A stretch of 36,964 bases of DNA from Psychrobacter lutiphocae DSM 21542 (GTDB lineage Bacteria > Pseudomonadota > Gammaproteobacteria > Pseudomonadales > Moraxellaceae): positions 1 to 36,964 of the forward strand of contig NZ_KB907651.1 in the NCBI RefSeq assembly GCF_000382145.1, given 5' to 3'. The position numbers were made by a program, and so were the translations under genes. Below the pieces are notes generated by a model. It was not told where the DNA came from and ran no database searches. It saw nothing but the letters and a program-made list of their open reading frames with translations. Of this stretch, positions 16,060-24,842 are shown one piece after another. The number at the start of each line of letters is the position of its first letter. The first letter of the stretch is position 1.

Positions 16060-17853
16060 TTAGACATACTCTGTAGTTTGTATCTTTGGGTGCTGGTCAT
16101 TATTAGGGTTGTCGTCTGTTAATAGCTCAACGGCCTGTACGGTACTCAAAAATACGCGTCCAGATAATTCAGTTATGACTGGTGTGGTTTTAATAATATC
16201 CATCACAGGCCCTTTAATAAAGCTGTAATGTAGGCGCTTATCGTTAGCAATAAGTTCACGATTTAAAGTGGTGAGCATCTCTTGAGCTGTTAAATCAATA
16301 TGATTAACAGAAGACATGATTAACACAAGATCACGTGCTTTTGGGTATTTGCTTAACGCAGTGTGAACTTGACTGTGTACAGACTCACTATTACCAAAAA
16401 ATAAGCTTTCATCGACACGCATAATAAGTAAGTTGTCATAAGTGATGACTTGGTGACGATAAATATTGCGAAAGTGCTCAGTGCCTGACATTCTACCAAC
16501 AATGGCAATATGCGGCTGGCTCGACTGCCAAATAAGCCCTGCAAAAGATACAATAATGCCGATAACTAGTCCGATATTAAGACCAAAAGCAAGCACACCA
16601 ATAAAGGCAGCAGCAAAGCTTAGAGCATCTAATTTGTCTGTATTGAAAGCTTTATTAAAGGTAGCGATATCAATGAGGCTAATGATAGAGGCCATAATCA
16701 TAGCACCCAATAATGCATAGGGTAAAGGGGCAATCAAACCACTTAATACCAATAAGGCTGCTATCATCACTGCTACTGTAATAAAGCTGGCTAGGGGTGT
16801 GCTTGCTCCAGAGTCAGCATTGATAGCCGTACGTGAAAACCCACCAGCCACAGGAAAACTTTGGCTAAATCCTCCAGCAATATTTGCCAGACCGAGGCCT
16901 TTTAGTTCTTTATTAGCATCAAACTTATCACCACGTAGTCGGGCATAGGTACTGGCCACTGAGCTACTAGAGATAAATATGATTAACGCCATTAATCCTG
17001 CTGTGGGCAAAAGTGAGGCTACTTGTGACAGTGACTCAAACTGAGGTGGTGACAGTAATGGCAGGCCATGAGGTATGTCACCAATGGTGCGGATGCCCTG
17101 TTGCGACCATTGATTAATATGGCTTAGCCAAATAGCGCAAGCGACCAGTAATAAAGGAAAAAGACGCTGCGCCCATTTGGCTTTTGATGCAGGTAGCCAA
17201 GATTGCCAGATAGCATGACTGGCGTAGCGATTGAGTATAAAAAGGACAAAAGCCGTCACCCCTAGTAAGAAAGTTGGTAGATGGAAGTTATTAATATTCT
17301 CTAACAACGACAGCATATAGCTGGGCAGGCTATTGCCACTAATGGCGATATTAGTCAGGTACTTCATTTGACTAATAAATATCAAAACAGCAGCACCACT
17401 AATGAAACCTGCGGACACTCCTCGACTAATAAACTGTACGATCCAACCTTGCTTGAGTTGCCCTGCAAACCACAATATGATACCTACCATTAAGGCAAGT
17501 AAGCTTGCTAGCATGGCGTACTGGATACTGCCTTCTGTTGCAAGGCCGTGTAGGCTACTGGCGGTCATAATAGCAGTAATAGCAACAGGACCAATGGCTT
17601 GTACATTGCTAGAGCCGACCCAAGCATAGACCAACACAGGAATAATAGACGCATATAACCCAAACACAGGGGGAAGCCCAGCCAGTACGGCATAGCCCAA
17701 GCTTTGAGGAATGACCAAAATACCGACCACAATACCCGCGATAATATCAGCAGGCAAATAAGTGGTGTTATAGCCCGATACCCAGTCAGGAACCAGCTTG
17801 GCTAGCCTGTGCTTGTTTTTAGGATGCTTTAGTGATGTCTGTTGGTTGCTCAC
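16060..17853 (-). CDS. SulP family inorganic anion transporter with STAS domain
   Basis: This 597-residue inner-membrane permease starts with a cytosolic stretch ending PDWVSGYNTTYLPADIIAGI, followed by the signature VVGILVIPQSLGYAVLAGLPPVFGLYASIIP of SLC26/SulP proteins. About 10-14 hydrophobic segments run to residue ~435, then a C-terminal STAS domain (~455-570; LLIMRVDESLFFGNSESV, VLIMSSVNHIDLTAQEML). Substrates in the family include sulfate, bicarbonate and dicarboxylates. The two DUF442 genes downstream argue for sulfate or another sulfur oxyanion, by inference only. It is divergent from trxC over about 250 bp. Confidence 0.92.
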   Translation of the reverse strand: MSNQQTSLKHPKNKHRLAKLVPDWVSGYNTTYLPADIIAGIVVGILVIPQSLGYAVLAGLPPVFGLYASIIPVLVYAWVGSSNVQAIGPVAITAIMTASSLHGLATEGSIQYAMLASLLALMVGIILWFAGQLKQGWIVQFISRGVSAGFISGAAVLIFISQMKYLTNIAISGNSLPSYMLSLLENINNFHLPTFLLGVTAFVLFILNRYASHAIWQSWLPASKAKWAQRLFPLLLVACAIWLSHINQWSQQGIRTIGDIPHGLPLLSPPQFESLSQVASLLPTAGLMALIIFISSSSVASTYARLRGDKFDANKELKGLGLANIAGGFSQSFPVAGGFSRTAINADSGASTPLASFITVAVMIAALLVLSGLIAPLPYALLGAMIMASIISLIDIATFNKAFNTDKLDALSFAAAFIGVLAFGLNIGLVIGIIVSFAGLIWQSSQPHIAIVGRMSGTEHFRNIYRHQVITYDNLLIMRVDESLFFGNSESVHSQVHTALSKYPKARDLVLIMSSVNHIDLTAQEMLTTLNRELIANDKRLHYSFIKGPVMDIIKTTPVITELSGRVFLSTVQAVELLTDDNPNNDQHPKIQTTEYV

Positions 17854-18102
17854 TACCGCCTCTCATTAACGACAAAATAAGGTCAGTTAACTTTTGTTAA
17901 AATTATGTAAGCTTCGATTTAACCTATTGAAATCGGAGTCTCAATATCAATATATATAAGCATATAATATAACAGATTGCACGACATCAATGATAATCTA
18001 TTGTAAGCCAATCTAGCTGTATGACTAATGGTTTTATAGCTATTAACAGATACAAATAGTTGTTAAGAGACAAAAACTGAGCAACCAAAGAGGTATAAAG
18101 GT

Positions 18103-18540
18103 ATGAGTAACTCACAATCATTATATTTAGTGTGCCCTCATTGTGCGGCGACCAACCGTATTCCAGCAAGTCGTCTCACCGAATCACCTAAATGCGGCAA
18201 ATGCCAAAAGCCATTACTCACAGCTACGCCGATAATATTAACCGATAAAACAGCACACAAAACCATCCAAAAAAATGACGTATTAACCATCGTAGACTTC
18301 TGGGCAAGCTGGTGTCAGCCTTGTCATATGATGGCACCGCAGTTTGAGCAAGCAGCCGCACAGCTACCCAATGTGGTGTTCGCTAAGCTACAAACCGATC
18401 AGTTTGAGCAAGCCGCTGCCCCTTATGGTATTCGCAGCTTGCCGACCATGGTCGCCTTTAGAGGTGGCAAGGAGATTGCCCGTCAATCAGGCGCATTGCC
18501 AAGCAATCAAATTGTGCAGTGGGTGCAGTCTTTAGGGTAA
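18103..18540 (+). CDS. trxC: Thioredoxin 2 (TrxC) with WCQPC active site
   Basis: This 145-residue protein has an N-terminal zinc ribbon (CPHC 11-14, CGKC 31-34) and a thioredoxin domain from ~45, the TrxC architecture. The active site reads WCQPC (Cys71, Gln72, Pro73, Cys74) instead of the near-universal WCGPC. The substitution is a clear CAG codon at 18316-18318. The dipeptide between the cysteines sets redox potential, so a shifted potential or partner choice is likely but unproven. The cis-Pro loop (RSLPTMVAF) is normal. In E. coli trxC is OxyR-controlled; no such site was identified here. AAAGG lies close before the ATG. Confidence 0.93.
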   Translation: MSNSQSLYLVCPHCAATNRIPASRLTESPKCGKCQKPLLTATPIILTDKTAHKTIQKNDVLTIVDFWASWCQPCHMMAPQFEQAAAQLPNVVFAKLQTDQFEQAAAPYGIRSLPTMVAFRGGKEIARQSGALPSNQIVQWVQSLG

Positions 18541-18603
18541 ATCTAAAGCTGTGATTAAGATGAAAACTATGACGATGAGCAACACAATTTGAGTTACTCT
18601 CTG

Positions 18604-18634
18604 GCTGTTTTTGACGCTGTTTTTGACGCTGTTT
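18604..18634. repeat. 12-bp tandem repeat (GCTGTTTTTGAC, 2.6 copies)
   Basis: Units at 18604-18615 and 18616-18627 are identical, and a partial third runs to 18634. The T-rich repeat lies after the trxC stop in the convergent spacer and is typical of slippage. Confidence 0.75.
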
Positions 18635-18660
18635 TTAAAGCAATGTTGGAGCCATTCTCG

Positions 18661-18799
18661 CCATCCGCTTGTATCTACTAGTCTGGGCGAGACGGTGACA
18701 CGAATTGAGTGATTACTGTTACCTCGACACTCACTCAATATCTAGTCACCGTAACTCGCCCAAACCAGTAGGATACCGCTACTGTCGAGGCTAAACCGC
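18661..18799 (-). repeat. Copy C of the GCGGTTTAGCC-hairpin intergenic element
   Basis: On the reverse strand the element starts with GCGGTTTAGCC (18789-18799 on +) and leads into a very long imperfect hairpin. Arms are 18675-18712 and 18731-18771, sharing the blocks CTACT, TGGGCGAG, CGGTGAC and ATTGAGTGA in order; the loop is about 18 nt. A short tail (GATACAAGCGGAT) follows. It fills the convergent spacer between trxC and the VIT-family gene. The leader word is shared with copies A and B; the hairpin sequence itself differs from theirs. Confidence 0.65.
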
Positions 18800-18885
18800 G
18801 CCCCAAGGCAACCATTAAATTAGCTACTGATACTAAGCTTTAGGCTCAATGCAATAATTAGGTGTATCAAACTTTACCAGCCAAC

Positions 18886-19584
18886 CTAAATCGACACACC
18901 AAACAGCTTGCCAATTAATGAAGTTGCCAGCATCGCCAGCGAACCCCAAATGACGACACGTAGTGTGGCAGGCAACACAGGCGCACCACCGAGTTTGGCA
19001 GCACTGACCCCAAGAATAACCAATCCAAATAAAGTGACAATGACTAAAGCAGGTATTATTAACTGGGCTGGTGCTAATACAATGCCTAAGATGGGTAACA
19101 TTGCCCCTAAGCTAAATGCAATAGCAGAAGAAACCGCCGCCTGCAAAGGTTTGGGCTGCATGGTTTCAGTCAGTCCAATTTCATCACGTGCATGTGCCTC
19201 TATCGCATTATGCTCCGTTAGTGCAACCGCTACTTTATGTGCTAAGTCATGGTCCAAGCCTCGATATAGGTAGATATTGGTTAGCTCTTCAAGCTCACAG
19301 TTTGGATGCTCCGTTAGTTCTTTTTTTTCTAACGCTAAGTCTGCTCGTTCGGTATCTGCCTGCGACGACACTGAAATATATTCGCCCGCCGCCATAGACA
19401 ATGCACCAGCCACCAAAGCCGCAACACCAGTTAATAATAAGGTTTGGATATCAGAGTTTGTAGCCGCAATACCTGCTAAAATACTTGAAGTGGATATAAG
19501 ACCATCATTAGCCCCCAAAACAGAGGCTCTAAGCCAGTTGTTGCGACCGCTTAAATGAGGCTCAGAGTGAATAGAAAATTGCAT
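18886..19584 (-). CDS. VIT1/CCC1 family iron/manganese transporter
   Basis: This ~232-residue membrane protein of the VIT1/CCC1/Nodulin-21 family moves Fe2+ or Mn2+ out of the cytosol. It opens HLSGRNNWLRASVLGANDGL, the family hallmark, then has TM segments around ALVAGALSMAAGEYISVSSQ (the metal-path GEYxSVSSQ motif), a charged cytosolic stretch with Glu/His (about 90-145), and three more TM segments. The frame can open at a GTG at 19620 next to the anmK stop, but the ATG at 19584 preceded by AAGGCAAGGGAC fits the family start. It is 37 bp behind anmK on the same strand, so co-transcription is likely. Confidence 0.9.
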   Translation of the reverse strand: MQFSIHSEPHLSGRNNWLRASVLGANDGLISTSSILAGIAATNSDIQTLLLTGVAALVAGALSMAAGEYISVSSQADTERADLALEKKELTEHPNCELEELTNIYLYRGLDHDLAHKVAVALTEHNAIEAHARDEIGLTETMQPKPLQAAVSSAIAFSLGAMLPILGIVLAPAQLIIPALVIVTLFGLVILGVSAAKLGGAPVLPATLRVVIWGSLAMLATSLIGKLFGVSI

Positions 19585-19620
19585 GTCCCTTGCCTTGCTC
19601 CTAGTTAAGCTAAAACGCAC

Positions 19621-20934
19621 CTAAGCAAAACAAACTTGTCCCAGCACGACGGCCTTATTTGCCCCCGTAACTGCTGGTAAGTTACCTGTCTCACCCATGA
19701 TGGTCTGACGTGCTAGCCACGCAAAGGCCATTGCCTCGACCCATGTTGGTGCAATACCAAACTTAGCACTGGTCGCCACTTCCCAATTGGGCAGACGCTT
19801 GGCAATTTGAGCCAATAAATTGACATTATAAGCCCCGCCGCCACAGACGATGATGTCTCCTGCGCTCATATGTAAGTTGATCGCTTCTTGCTTAATAGCA
19901 TCAGCCAAGCTTTGTGCAGTCAAGGCGGTCAGTGTCGCTTGTACATCTGCTATATCAAGGGTGTGCCCAAGCTTAGTTTCGATAATCTTGATCTGAGACT
20001 GAAGCCAGTTAAGATTGAAGTCTTCACGTCCGGTACTTTTTGGTGTGGCATGCGCAAAATAAGGATGGCTCAGCAGCAGCTCTAATAGCTCAGAATTGAC
20101 CTCCCCAGATTGTGCCCAAATCCCTGACTTATCATATAAAGGCTCAGATTGATCAAGACTTGAGCCTTGAATGTGGCTTTGATAATGATGCTGATACCAA
20201 GCATCGAGTAAGATATTCGCAGGACCTGTGTCATAGCCAGTAACTTTATCTATTTGCTTTGAGGGCAATACAGTAATATTAGCGATACCCCCTAAGTTAA
20301 CGACGATAATGTCTTCTGAGTCAGTGGACTGATGACTCTCTGCAAACTGTGCCAAATGAAAAGCAGGGGCTAGTGGGGCACCTTGACCACCTACCGCCAT
20401 ATCTCGTCGGCGGAAGTCGGTAACCACGCTAATGCCAGTGCGTTCAGCGATGATATTTGGATCAACTAACTGTAAAGTAAAACCTAAATTAGGACGGTGG
20501 CGTACTGTCTGACCATGACAACCAATTGCCAAAATAGACTCAGCGGCGATGTCTGCTTGCTCAAGTAGCTCATTGACCACATGACTGGCAAATTCAGCGT
20601 ATTCACGGCTAGCCCAGCCAAACCACTCAAGCTCGCTTTGTGGTTGCTGTGCAATCGCAAACTTATCCGCAGACATAGTTAGGTTCGAGGTACCATTTGG
20701 CACGCAAAGTGCCAATAACACTTCACGCAGATTGTCTGGAAAGTCTTTGCTATGGGTGGCAACGATCTTGTTAGTAGCGTCATTATCAAACTGACAAATG
20801 ACGGCATCCATACCATCAAGACTAGTGCCTGACATCATGCCGATGTAATAGCCTTGATCAAAGCTATTGTATAGTGTCTCATTTAGAGTGTATTCAAAAC
20901 TATGCTCAAGGCTTTGTTTCACATTGCTGGGCAT
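19621..20934 (-). CDS. anmK: Anhydro-N-acetylmuramic acid kinase
   Basis: This 437-residue cytosolic kinase of the hexokinase/actin fold phosphorylates and opens 1,6-anhydro-MurNAc from recycled peptidoglycan to MurNAc-6-P. GMMSGTSLDGMDAV (~32-45) is the ATP-binding signature. GCHGQTVRHRP, TDFRRRDMAVGGQGAPLAPAFH, NLGGIANIT, TGYDTGPANILLDAW and CGGGAYNVNL are all family motifs in the expected order. An N-terminal extension of ~25 residues precedes the core (family ~370 aa). anmK is commonly near tyrS in Pseudomonadales; here a pRiA4b ORF-3-type gene intervenes. Confidence 0.96.
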   Translation of the reverse strand: MPSNVKQSLEHSFEYTLNETLYNSFDQGYYIGMMSGTSLDGMDAVICQFDNDATNKIVATHSKDFPDNLREVLLALCVPNGTSNLTMSADKFAIAQQPQSELEWFGWASREYAEFASHVVNELLEQADIAAESILAIGCHGQTVRHRPNLGFTLQLVDPNIIAERTGISVVTDFRRRDMAVGGQGAPLAPAFHLAQFAESHQSTDSEDIIVVNLGGIANITVLPSKQIDKVTGYDTGPANILLDAWYQHHYQSHIQGSSLDQSEPLYDKSGIWAQSGEVNSELLELLLSHPYFAHATPKSTGREDFNLNWLQSQIKIIETKLGHTLDIADVQATLTALTAQSLADAIKQEAINLHMSAGDIIVCGGGAYNVNLLAQIAKRLPNWEVATSAKFGIAPTWVEAMAFAWLARQTIMGETGNLPAVTGANKAVVLGQVCFA

Positions 20935-20998
20935 GCTATTTCATATTTCCAAGTTATGGGAGAAATTATTTATGTAGAGGCCTGTGATTTAGAAACCT

Positions 20999-21916
20999 CT
21001 ATTTATAGCTTTGGTTGGTATCTTCAGCGATACTTTTTTCTAAGTCTGACAATCGTAATTGTAAGTCTTTAATAAGCTGTTTTAGCAAACCATGTTCTTG
21101 CGTTAAAGTCATATTAGGATCTTCAATGGCTTCAAGAAAATTTATGATAGGAAAGGTGTTGAGCATATTTCTCAATAATTTGGTTTCAGACTCAGGTATT
21201 CCCACTGTTTGAAATATCGTGATAAGATTATCGACACCATATTTATCTATCAATGTCATTATGGCTTTGCTTTTATTTTCTTGTATAGCTTGCATGAGAT
21301 TAAGCAAATCTTCTTCACTAAAACCAATACTGGCAAGTTTGGCTTCGTCGATGTCCATCATGGCAAAATCAAGCTGATTAACATCAATATTGTTAAAATC
21401 TATAAGGTCGAAATCGACCTCATCAAAGCCCTCTTCATCAAAATCCCCATCATCGTCGTAATTATATTGAGCTGGGGATTCACCGACTTTTTTAGTGATT
21501 CTAACAAAGTCCTTTTTTATACGATTATTTGAGGTAATTTTTTCAACCCGAATACGATGCCACCAATCATCGCCAAAATCGAACCAATAATGAAACACAT
21601 CTTTTTCTTTGAGTTTGGCGTCTTTTAGTTTAGTTGTGACAGTATTTTTAGGCTTGCTGTCAAAAAGCATGTCTTCATTAAATGAATATGGATTAGTAAT
21701 CTCTGGTGCATCCATAATATCATGCATGCCTTTAATGTCTTTTTTGGTGATAAAAAAGGTATAAAGGTGGGGGTCAAAACGGTCAAATGCCTCAAAAATA
21801 GCTTCATGTAATGCTTCAAAGGTACTATTCTCACTAATCTCGATGATGCGATGCAGTTTGTTAATGGGCTGTTCATGGTAGCCAAACAAAGAGACTTTTA
21901 GGTGATAAACTTTCAT
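20999..21916 (-). CDS. Plasmid pRiA4b ORF-3 / IS1096 TnpR-like family protein
   Basis: This 305-residue protein has the pRiA4b ORF-3 domain (PF07929) in residues ~1-180: MKVYHLKVSLFG, FEALHEAIFEAFDRFDPHLYTFF, and the signature VFHYWFDFGDDWWHRIRVE at ~107-125. A very acidic Asp/Glu/Phe stretch follows (DDDGDFDEEGFDEVDF), then a helical C-terminus. Function is not established; the family turns up on plasmids and as IS passengers. It is more AT-rich than anmK and tyrS and separates those two usual neighbours, suggesting insertion. Confidence 0.85.
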   Translation of the reverse strand: MKVYHLKVSLFGYHEQPINKLHRIIEISENSTFEALHEAIFEAFDRFDPHLYTFFITKKDIKGMHDIMDAPEITNPYSFNEDMLFDSKPKNTVTTKLKDAKLKEKDVFHYWFDFGDDWWHRIRVEKITSNNRIKKDFVRITKKVGESPAQYNYDDDGDFDEEGFDEVDFDLIDFNNIDVNQLDFAMMDIDEAKLASIGFSEEDLLNLMQAIQENKSKAIMTLIDKYGVDNLITIFQTVGIPESETKLLRNMLNTFPIINFLEAIEDPNMTLTQEHGLLKQLIKDLQLRLSDLEKSIAEDTNQSYK

Positions 21917-22211
21917 AAGATGACCCTATGCTTGTTGATGTGATTCAACGGATGTTGATAGTGTAGAGGTAGCAACTAACTTAGAGGCTATGAGTGAAAT
22001 GTATTAAATCTATAAAGCCCCTGACAATAAGATGTCATGATGTATATCATAATACAATATTAGTCTTGGTTACACTTTTAAATGATACTCATGCTAAAAT
22101 TATCTAAAAACTGCGTCAAAGTAGTCAGGCTATGACTTTTTGACGTATTCTTTTTTAAGCTGCAATTAATAAAAATTTTGTTTTTAAACTTTACAAAATA
22201 AGAGAGATATT

Positions 22212-23444
22212 ATGAGTCAACTAGAGATTCAGCCAACTTCAAACCTATCCATCGAAGAGCAACTGGCCATTATCAAGCGTGGCACCCATGAGATATACTC
22301 AGAAGAAGATTTAATTGCCAAGTTAAAGCTGGGTCGTCCGTTAAAGATTAAAGCAGGCTTTGACCCCACCGCACCAGATTTGCACTTAGGGCATACCGTA
22401 CTGATTAATAAGCTGAAACATTTCCAAGACTTAGGGCATGAGATTTATTTCTTAATAGGTGACTACACTGCCAAAATCGGTGACCCATCGGGCAAGAACG
22501 CTACCCGCCCACCGCTCACCGATGAGCAAGTGCAAGCCAACGCCAAGACCTATGCTGAGCAAGTATTCAAAATCTTAGACAAAGAAAAGACCCACATTGT
22601 CTTTAACTCCGAATGGTTTAACAAAATGAGCGCTGGCGACATGATTCAGTTGGCAAGCCAGTTGACCGTCTCACGTATGCTTGAGCGTGACGACTTCGCT
22701 AAGCGCTATGAATCACAGACCCCGATTGCCATTCACGAATTTTTGTATCCTTTAGTGCAAGGCTACGATTCCATCGCCCTAGAGGCGGATGTCGAGATGG
22801 GCGGTACCGACCAAACCTTTAACCTATTGATGGGTCGCACCCTGCAAGGTCGTTATGGCCATGAGGCACAAGTGTGTATCACAGTGCCTATTTTAGAAGG
22901 CTTAGATGGCGTCAATAAGATGTCAAAATCGCTTGGCAACTATGTGGGTATTGAGGACGCACCAGGCACCATGTACCAAAAACTACTGTCGATGCCAGAT
23001 GAGCTAATCCATCGCTATTTTGAATTTTTAAGTTTCAAGCCAATGGACGAAGTCAACGCACTCATGGCTGAGATGGAAAATGGTCGCAACCCACAAGAGA
23101 TTAAGCGTATCCTAGCCGAAGAGTTAATCGAGCGTTTCCATGGTGCAGAAGCCGCCGCCAATGCGCACAAATCAGCAGGTAACGTCTTAGCCGATGGCGA
23201 GCTACCTGTTGACTTGCCAGAAGTTACCCTTGAGTTATCAGAAGGGCAGGAGGCGTTATTTATCACCCAAATCCTAAACCAAGCCGAGCTTGCCAAAAAC
23301 AACGCTGCCGCCAAAGACATGCTCAAACGCAACACCGTCAAAGTTGATGGCGAAGAAGTCGATGCCGGCTTTAGCTTAACGTCAGGACAAACGGTTGTGA
23401 TTCAAGCGGGCAAAAAAGGCTTTGCCAGAGTAACGATTGCCTAA
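22212..23444 (+). CDS. tyrS: Tyrosyl-tRNA synthetase (KMSKS-type)
   Basis: This 410-residue class Ic synthetase charges tRNA-Tyr. HLGH is at 58-61 in [13 protein letters not shown], tyrosine-binding segments follow ([22 protein letters not shown]), KMSKS is at 236-240, and an S4 RNA-binding domain occupies ~345-408. E. coli TyrS has KFGKT, so this is the TyrZ-like subfamily found in pseudomonads. AGAGAG lies 7 nt before ATG. The 295-bp upstream spacer is AT-rich with no gene. Downstream there is no classical terminator close by; a structured element begins 64 bp after the stop. Confidence 0.97.
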   Translation: MSQLEIQPTSNLSIEEQLAIIKRGTHEIYSEEDLIAKLKLGRPLKIKAGFDPTAPDLHLGHTVLINKLKHFQDLGHEIYFLIGDYTAKIGDPSGKNATRPPLTDEQVQANAKTYAEQVFKILDKEKTHIVFNSEWFNKMSAGDMIQLASQLTVSRMLERDDFAKRYESQTPIAIHEFLYPLVQGYDSIALEADVEMGGTDQTFNLLMGRTLQGRYGHEAQVCITVPILEGLDGVNKMSKSLGNYVGIEDAPGTMYQKLLSMPDELIHRYFEFLSFKPMDEVNALMAEMENGRNPQEIKRILAEELIERFHGAEAAANAHKSAGNVLADGELPVDLPEVTLELSEGQEALFITQILNQAELAKNNAAAKDMLKRNTVKVDGEEVDAGFSLTSGQTVVIQAGKKGFARVTIA

Positions 23445-23508
23445 CAGCTTAGTTTTCAGCAGAATTTAGTGTTTAGCAGTGTTTAGTGTTTAGCAGTACT
23501 TAGTAGCT

Positions 23509-23723
23509 AATCCTGCTTTTCGCTACTATCTTGGCTTGCACGGGGACAGACGCTAATAGCGAGTGCCGTTCCTGACTTAGCGATACCGTCCCTAGCTAAG
23601 CGTCTGTAACCCCGTGCTTTGCCAAGTATATCCTTCCAGAAAATCCCCTTTAAGGGATTTTCTCTTGCGAGCCTAAAATTGCATTGCAATTTTTTAACGG
23701 CTCTCAAATCAGGGCTAAACCGC
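23509..23723 (-). repeat. Copy A of the GCGGTTTAGCC-hairpin intergenic element
   Basis: Read on the reverse strand: leader GCGGTTTAGCC (23713-23723), then two small hairpins (AAAATTGC-type at about 23676-23694 and GAAAATCCC/GGGATTTTC at about 23639-23662), then a long stem. The long stem pairs 23530-23554 with 23599-23626: CTTGGC/GCCAAG, GCACGGGG/CCCCGTGC and ACAGACGCT/AGCGTCTGT, 23 bp in all. A conserved loop word GGTATCGCTAAGTCAGGAAC and tail ATAGTAGCGAAAAGC follow. It matches copy B at 34702-34850 with compensatory changes. Confidence 0.8.
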
Positions 23724-23849
23724 TCCTACGGCATGGTGCAACAACAATGACCACAATGCACACTTCCAAAGCTTAGCCTTTTCAATACAACAGGACAACA
23801 GGCTGTTAAACCTAGCCTTTGCAATATATCCAATATAAAAGGTATCCAC

Positions 23850-24467
23850 ATGTCCAACCTATCTTCATCTATACCCCCTTTATCGAGGCAGACAGCACCC
23901 ACCTTAACCGACCACAATATAAGGCTTGAGCCCTTAACTCAAGCCCATGCCGATGACTTAGCACAAGCCTGCCAAGATGGTGAGTTGTGGCAGCCTGTCA
24001 TTACCGCAGTGCCTAGTCCTGACAAGATGCAAGATTATATTCATACTGCAACTGAGATGGTGGATCGTGTAGCATTTGCGGTGGTTGATACGGCCACCAA
24101 CAAGGCCATTGGTTCTACCAGCTTTTACGCTATCAGGCCAGAGATAAAACGGCTCAGCATTGGCTATACTTGGTATGCCAAGTCCTATTGGCGCACCCAT
24201 GTCAACACCGTCTGCAAGCTGATGTTGTTAAGCTATGCCTTTGATGAGTTGGGTTATTTGACCGTGGGTTGGCGTACTGATATTGCCAACTTAAATTCAC
24301 AGCGGGCAATTGAGCGACTCGGTGCCAAAAAAGACGGTGTCATTCGTGGGGATAGAATCCGTCAAGATGGTACGATTACCGACTCAGTATTTTATAGTAT
24401 GACGGCAGAAGAATGGCCACAAGCCAAAGCCAAACTTGAGGATAAATTACAGCACTATGACCGTTAA
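23850..24467 (+). CDS. GNAT family N-acetyltransferase (RimJ/RimL-like)
   Basis: The protein has 205 residues. IRLEPLTQAHADDLAQA (~25-41) is the usual opening of the RimJ/RimL-type GNAT subgroup. AIGSTSFYAI is the central strand, LSIGYTWYAKSYWRTHVNT covers the acetyl-CoA pyrophosphate-binding region (degenerate Q/RxxGxG), and NLNSQRAIERLGAKKDGVIR is the C-terminal motif. The acceptor could be a protein N-terminus or a small molecule. AAGG precedes ATG. Its 3' end overlaps the DUF1653 gene by 11 nt, indicating translational coupling. Confidence 0.9.
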   Translation: MSNLSSSIPPLSRQTAPTLTDHNIRLEPLTQAHADDLAQACQDGELWQPVITAVPSPDKMQDYIHTATEMVDRVAFAVVDTATNKAIGSTSFYAIRPEIKRLSIGYTWYAKSYWRTHVNTVCKLMLLSYAFDELGYLTVGWRTDIANLNSQRAIERLGAKKDGVIRGDRIRQDGTITDSVFYSMTAEEWPQAKAKLEDKLQHYDR

Positions 24468-24738
24468 CTCGACCCAAACCCAAACCAACCGTAATAACCC
24501 GAACGCCAGTCCAGCTTCTACGGTGGCTACTGGCATCTACCGCCATTACAAGGGCAACTTATACCAAGTACTGCATACCGCCCGTCACTCTGAGACCGAA
24601 GAAGCCCTGGTCGTTTATCGCTGCTTATATGGCGAGTACGGGGTCTGGGTACGTCCTTTAGAGATGTTCATCGAGACAGTAGAGCGTGATGGCAAACAGA
24701 TCCCACGTTTTGAGCTGATTCAAGCGCTGGCTGACTAG
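24457..24738 (+). CDS. DUF1653 domain protein
   Basis: This 93-residue protein has an N-terminal polar, Asn/Thr-rich extension and the DUF1653 core: GIYRHYKGNLYQVL, ALVVYRCLYGEYGVWVRPLEMF, and IPRFELI near the end. This small beta domain is widespread and its function is unknown. The frame also opens at a TTG at 24436, but the ATG at 24457, within the GNAT stop region, is the more likely start. Overlap implies coupled expression with the acetyltransferase. Confidence 0.88.
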   Translation: MTVNSTQTQTNRNNPNASPASTVATGIYRHYKGNLYQVLHTARHSETEEALVVYRCLYGEYGVWVRPLEMFIETVERDGKQIPRFELIQALAD

Positions 24739-24794
24739 CTGAGACTGGAGTCCGTCAAGCCTTAACAACTATTGGATAGTTATTGATATCAAAT

Positions 24795-24838
24795 AGTTGT
24801 TGAGAGGCTGTTGTTGTTTAAGTTGTTGAGAGGCTGTT
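24795..24838. repeat. 18-bp direct repeat (AGTTGTTGAGAGGCTGTT x2)
   Basis: Identical copies lie at 24795-24812 and 24821-24838, in the 100-bp convergent spacer between the DUF1653 gene and the LtrA gene. A further partial word (GCTATTGAGGC) follows. Confidence 0.75.
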
Positions 24839-24842
24839 TAAG

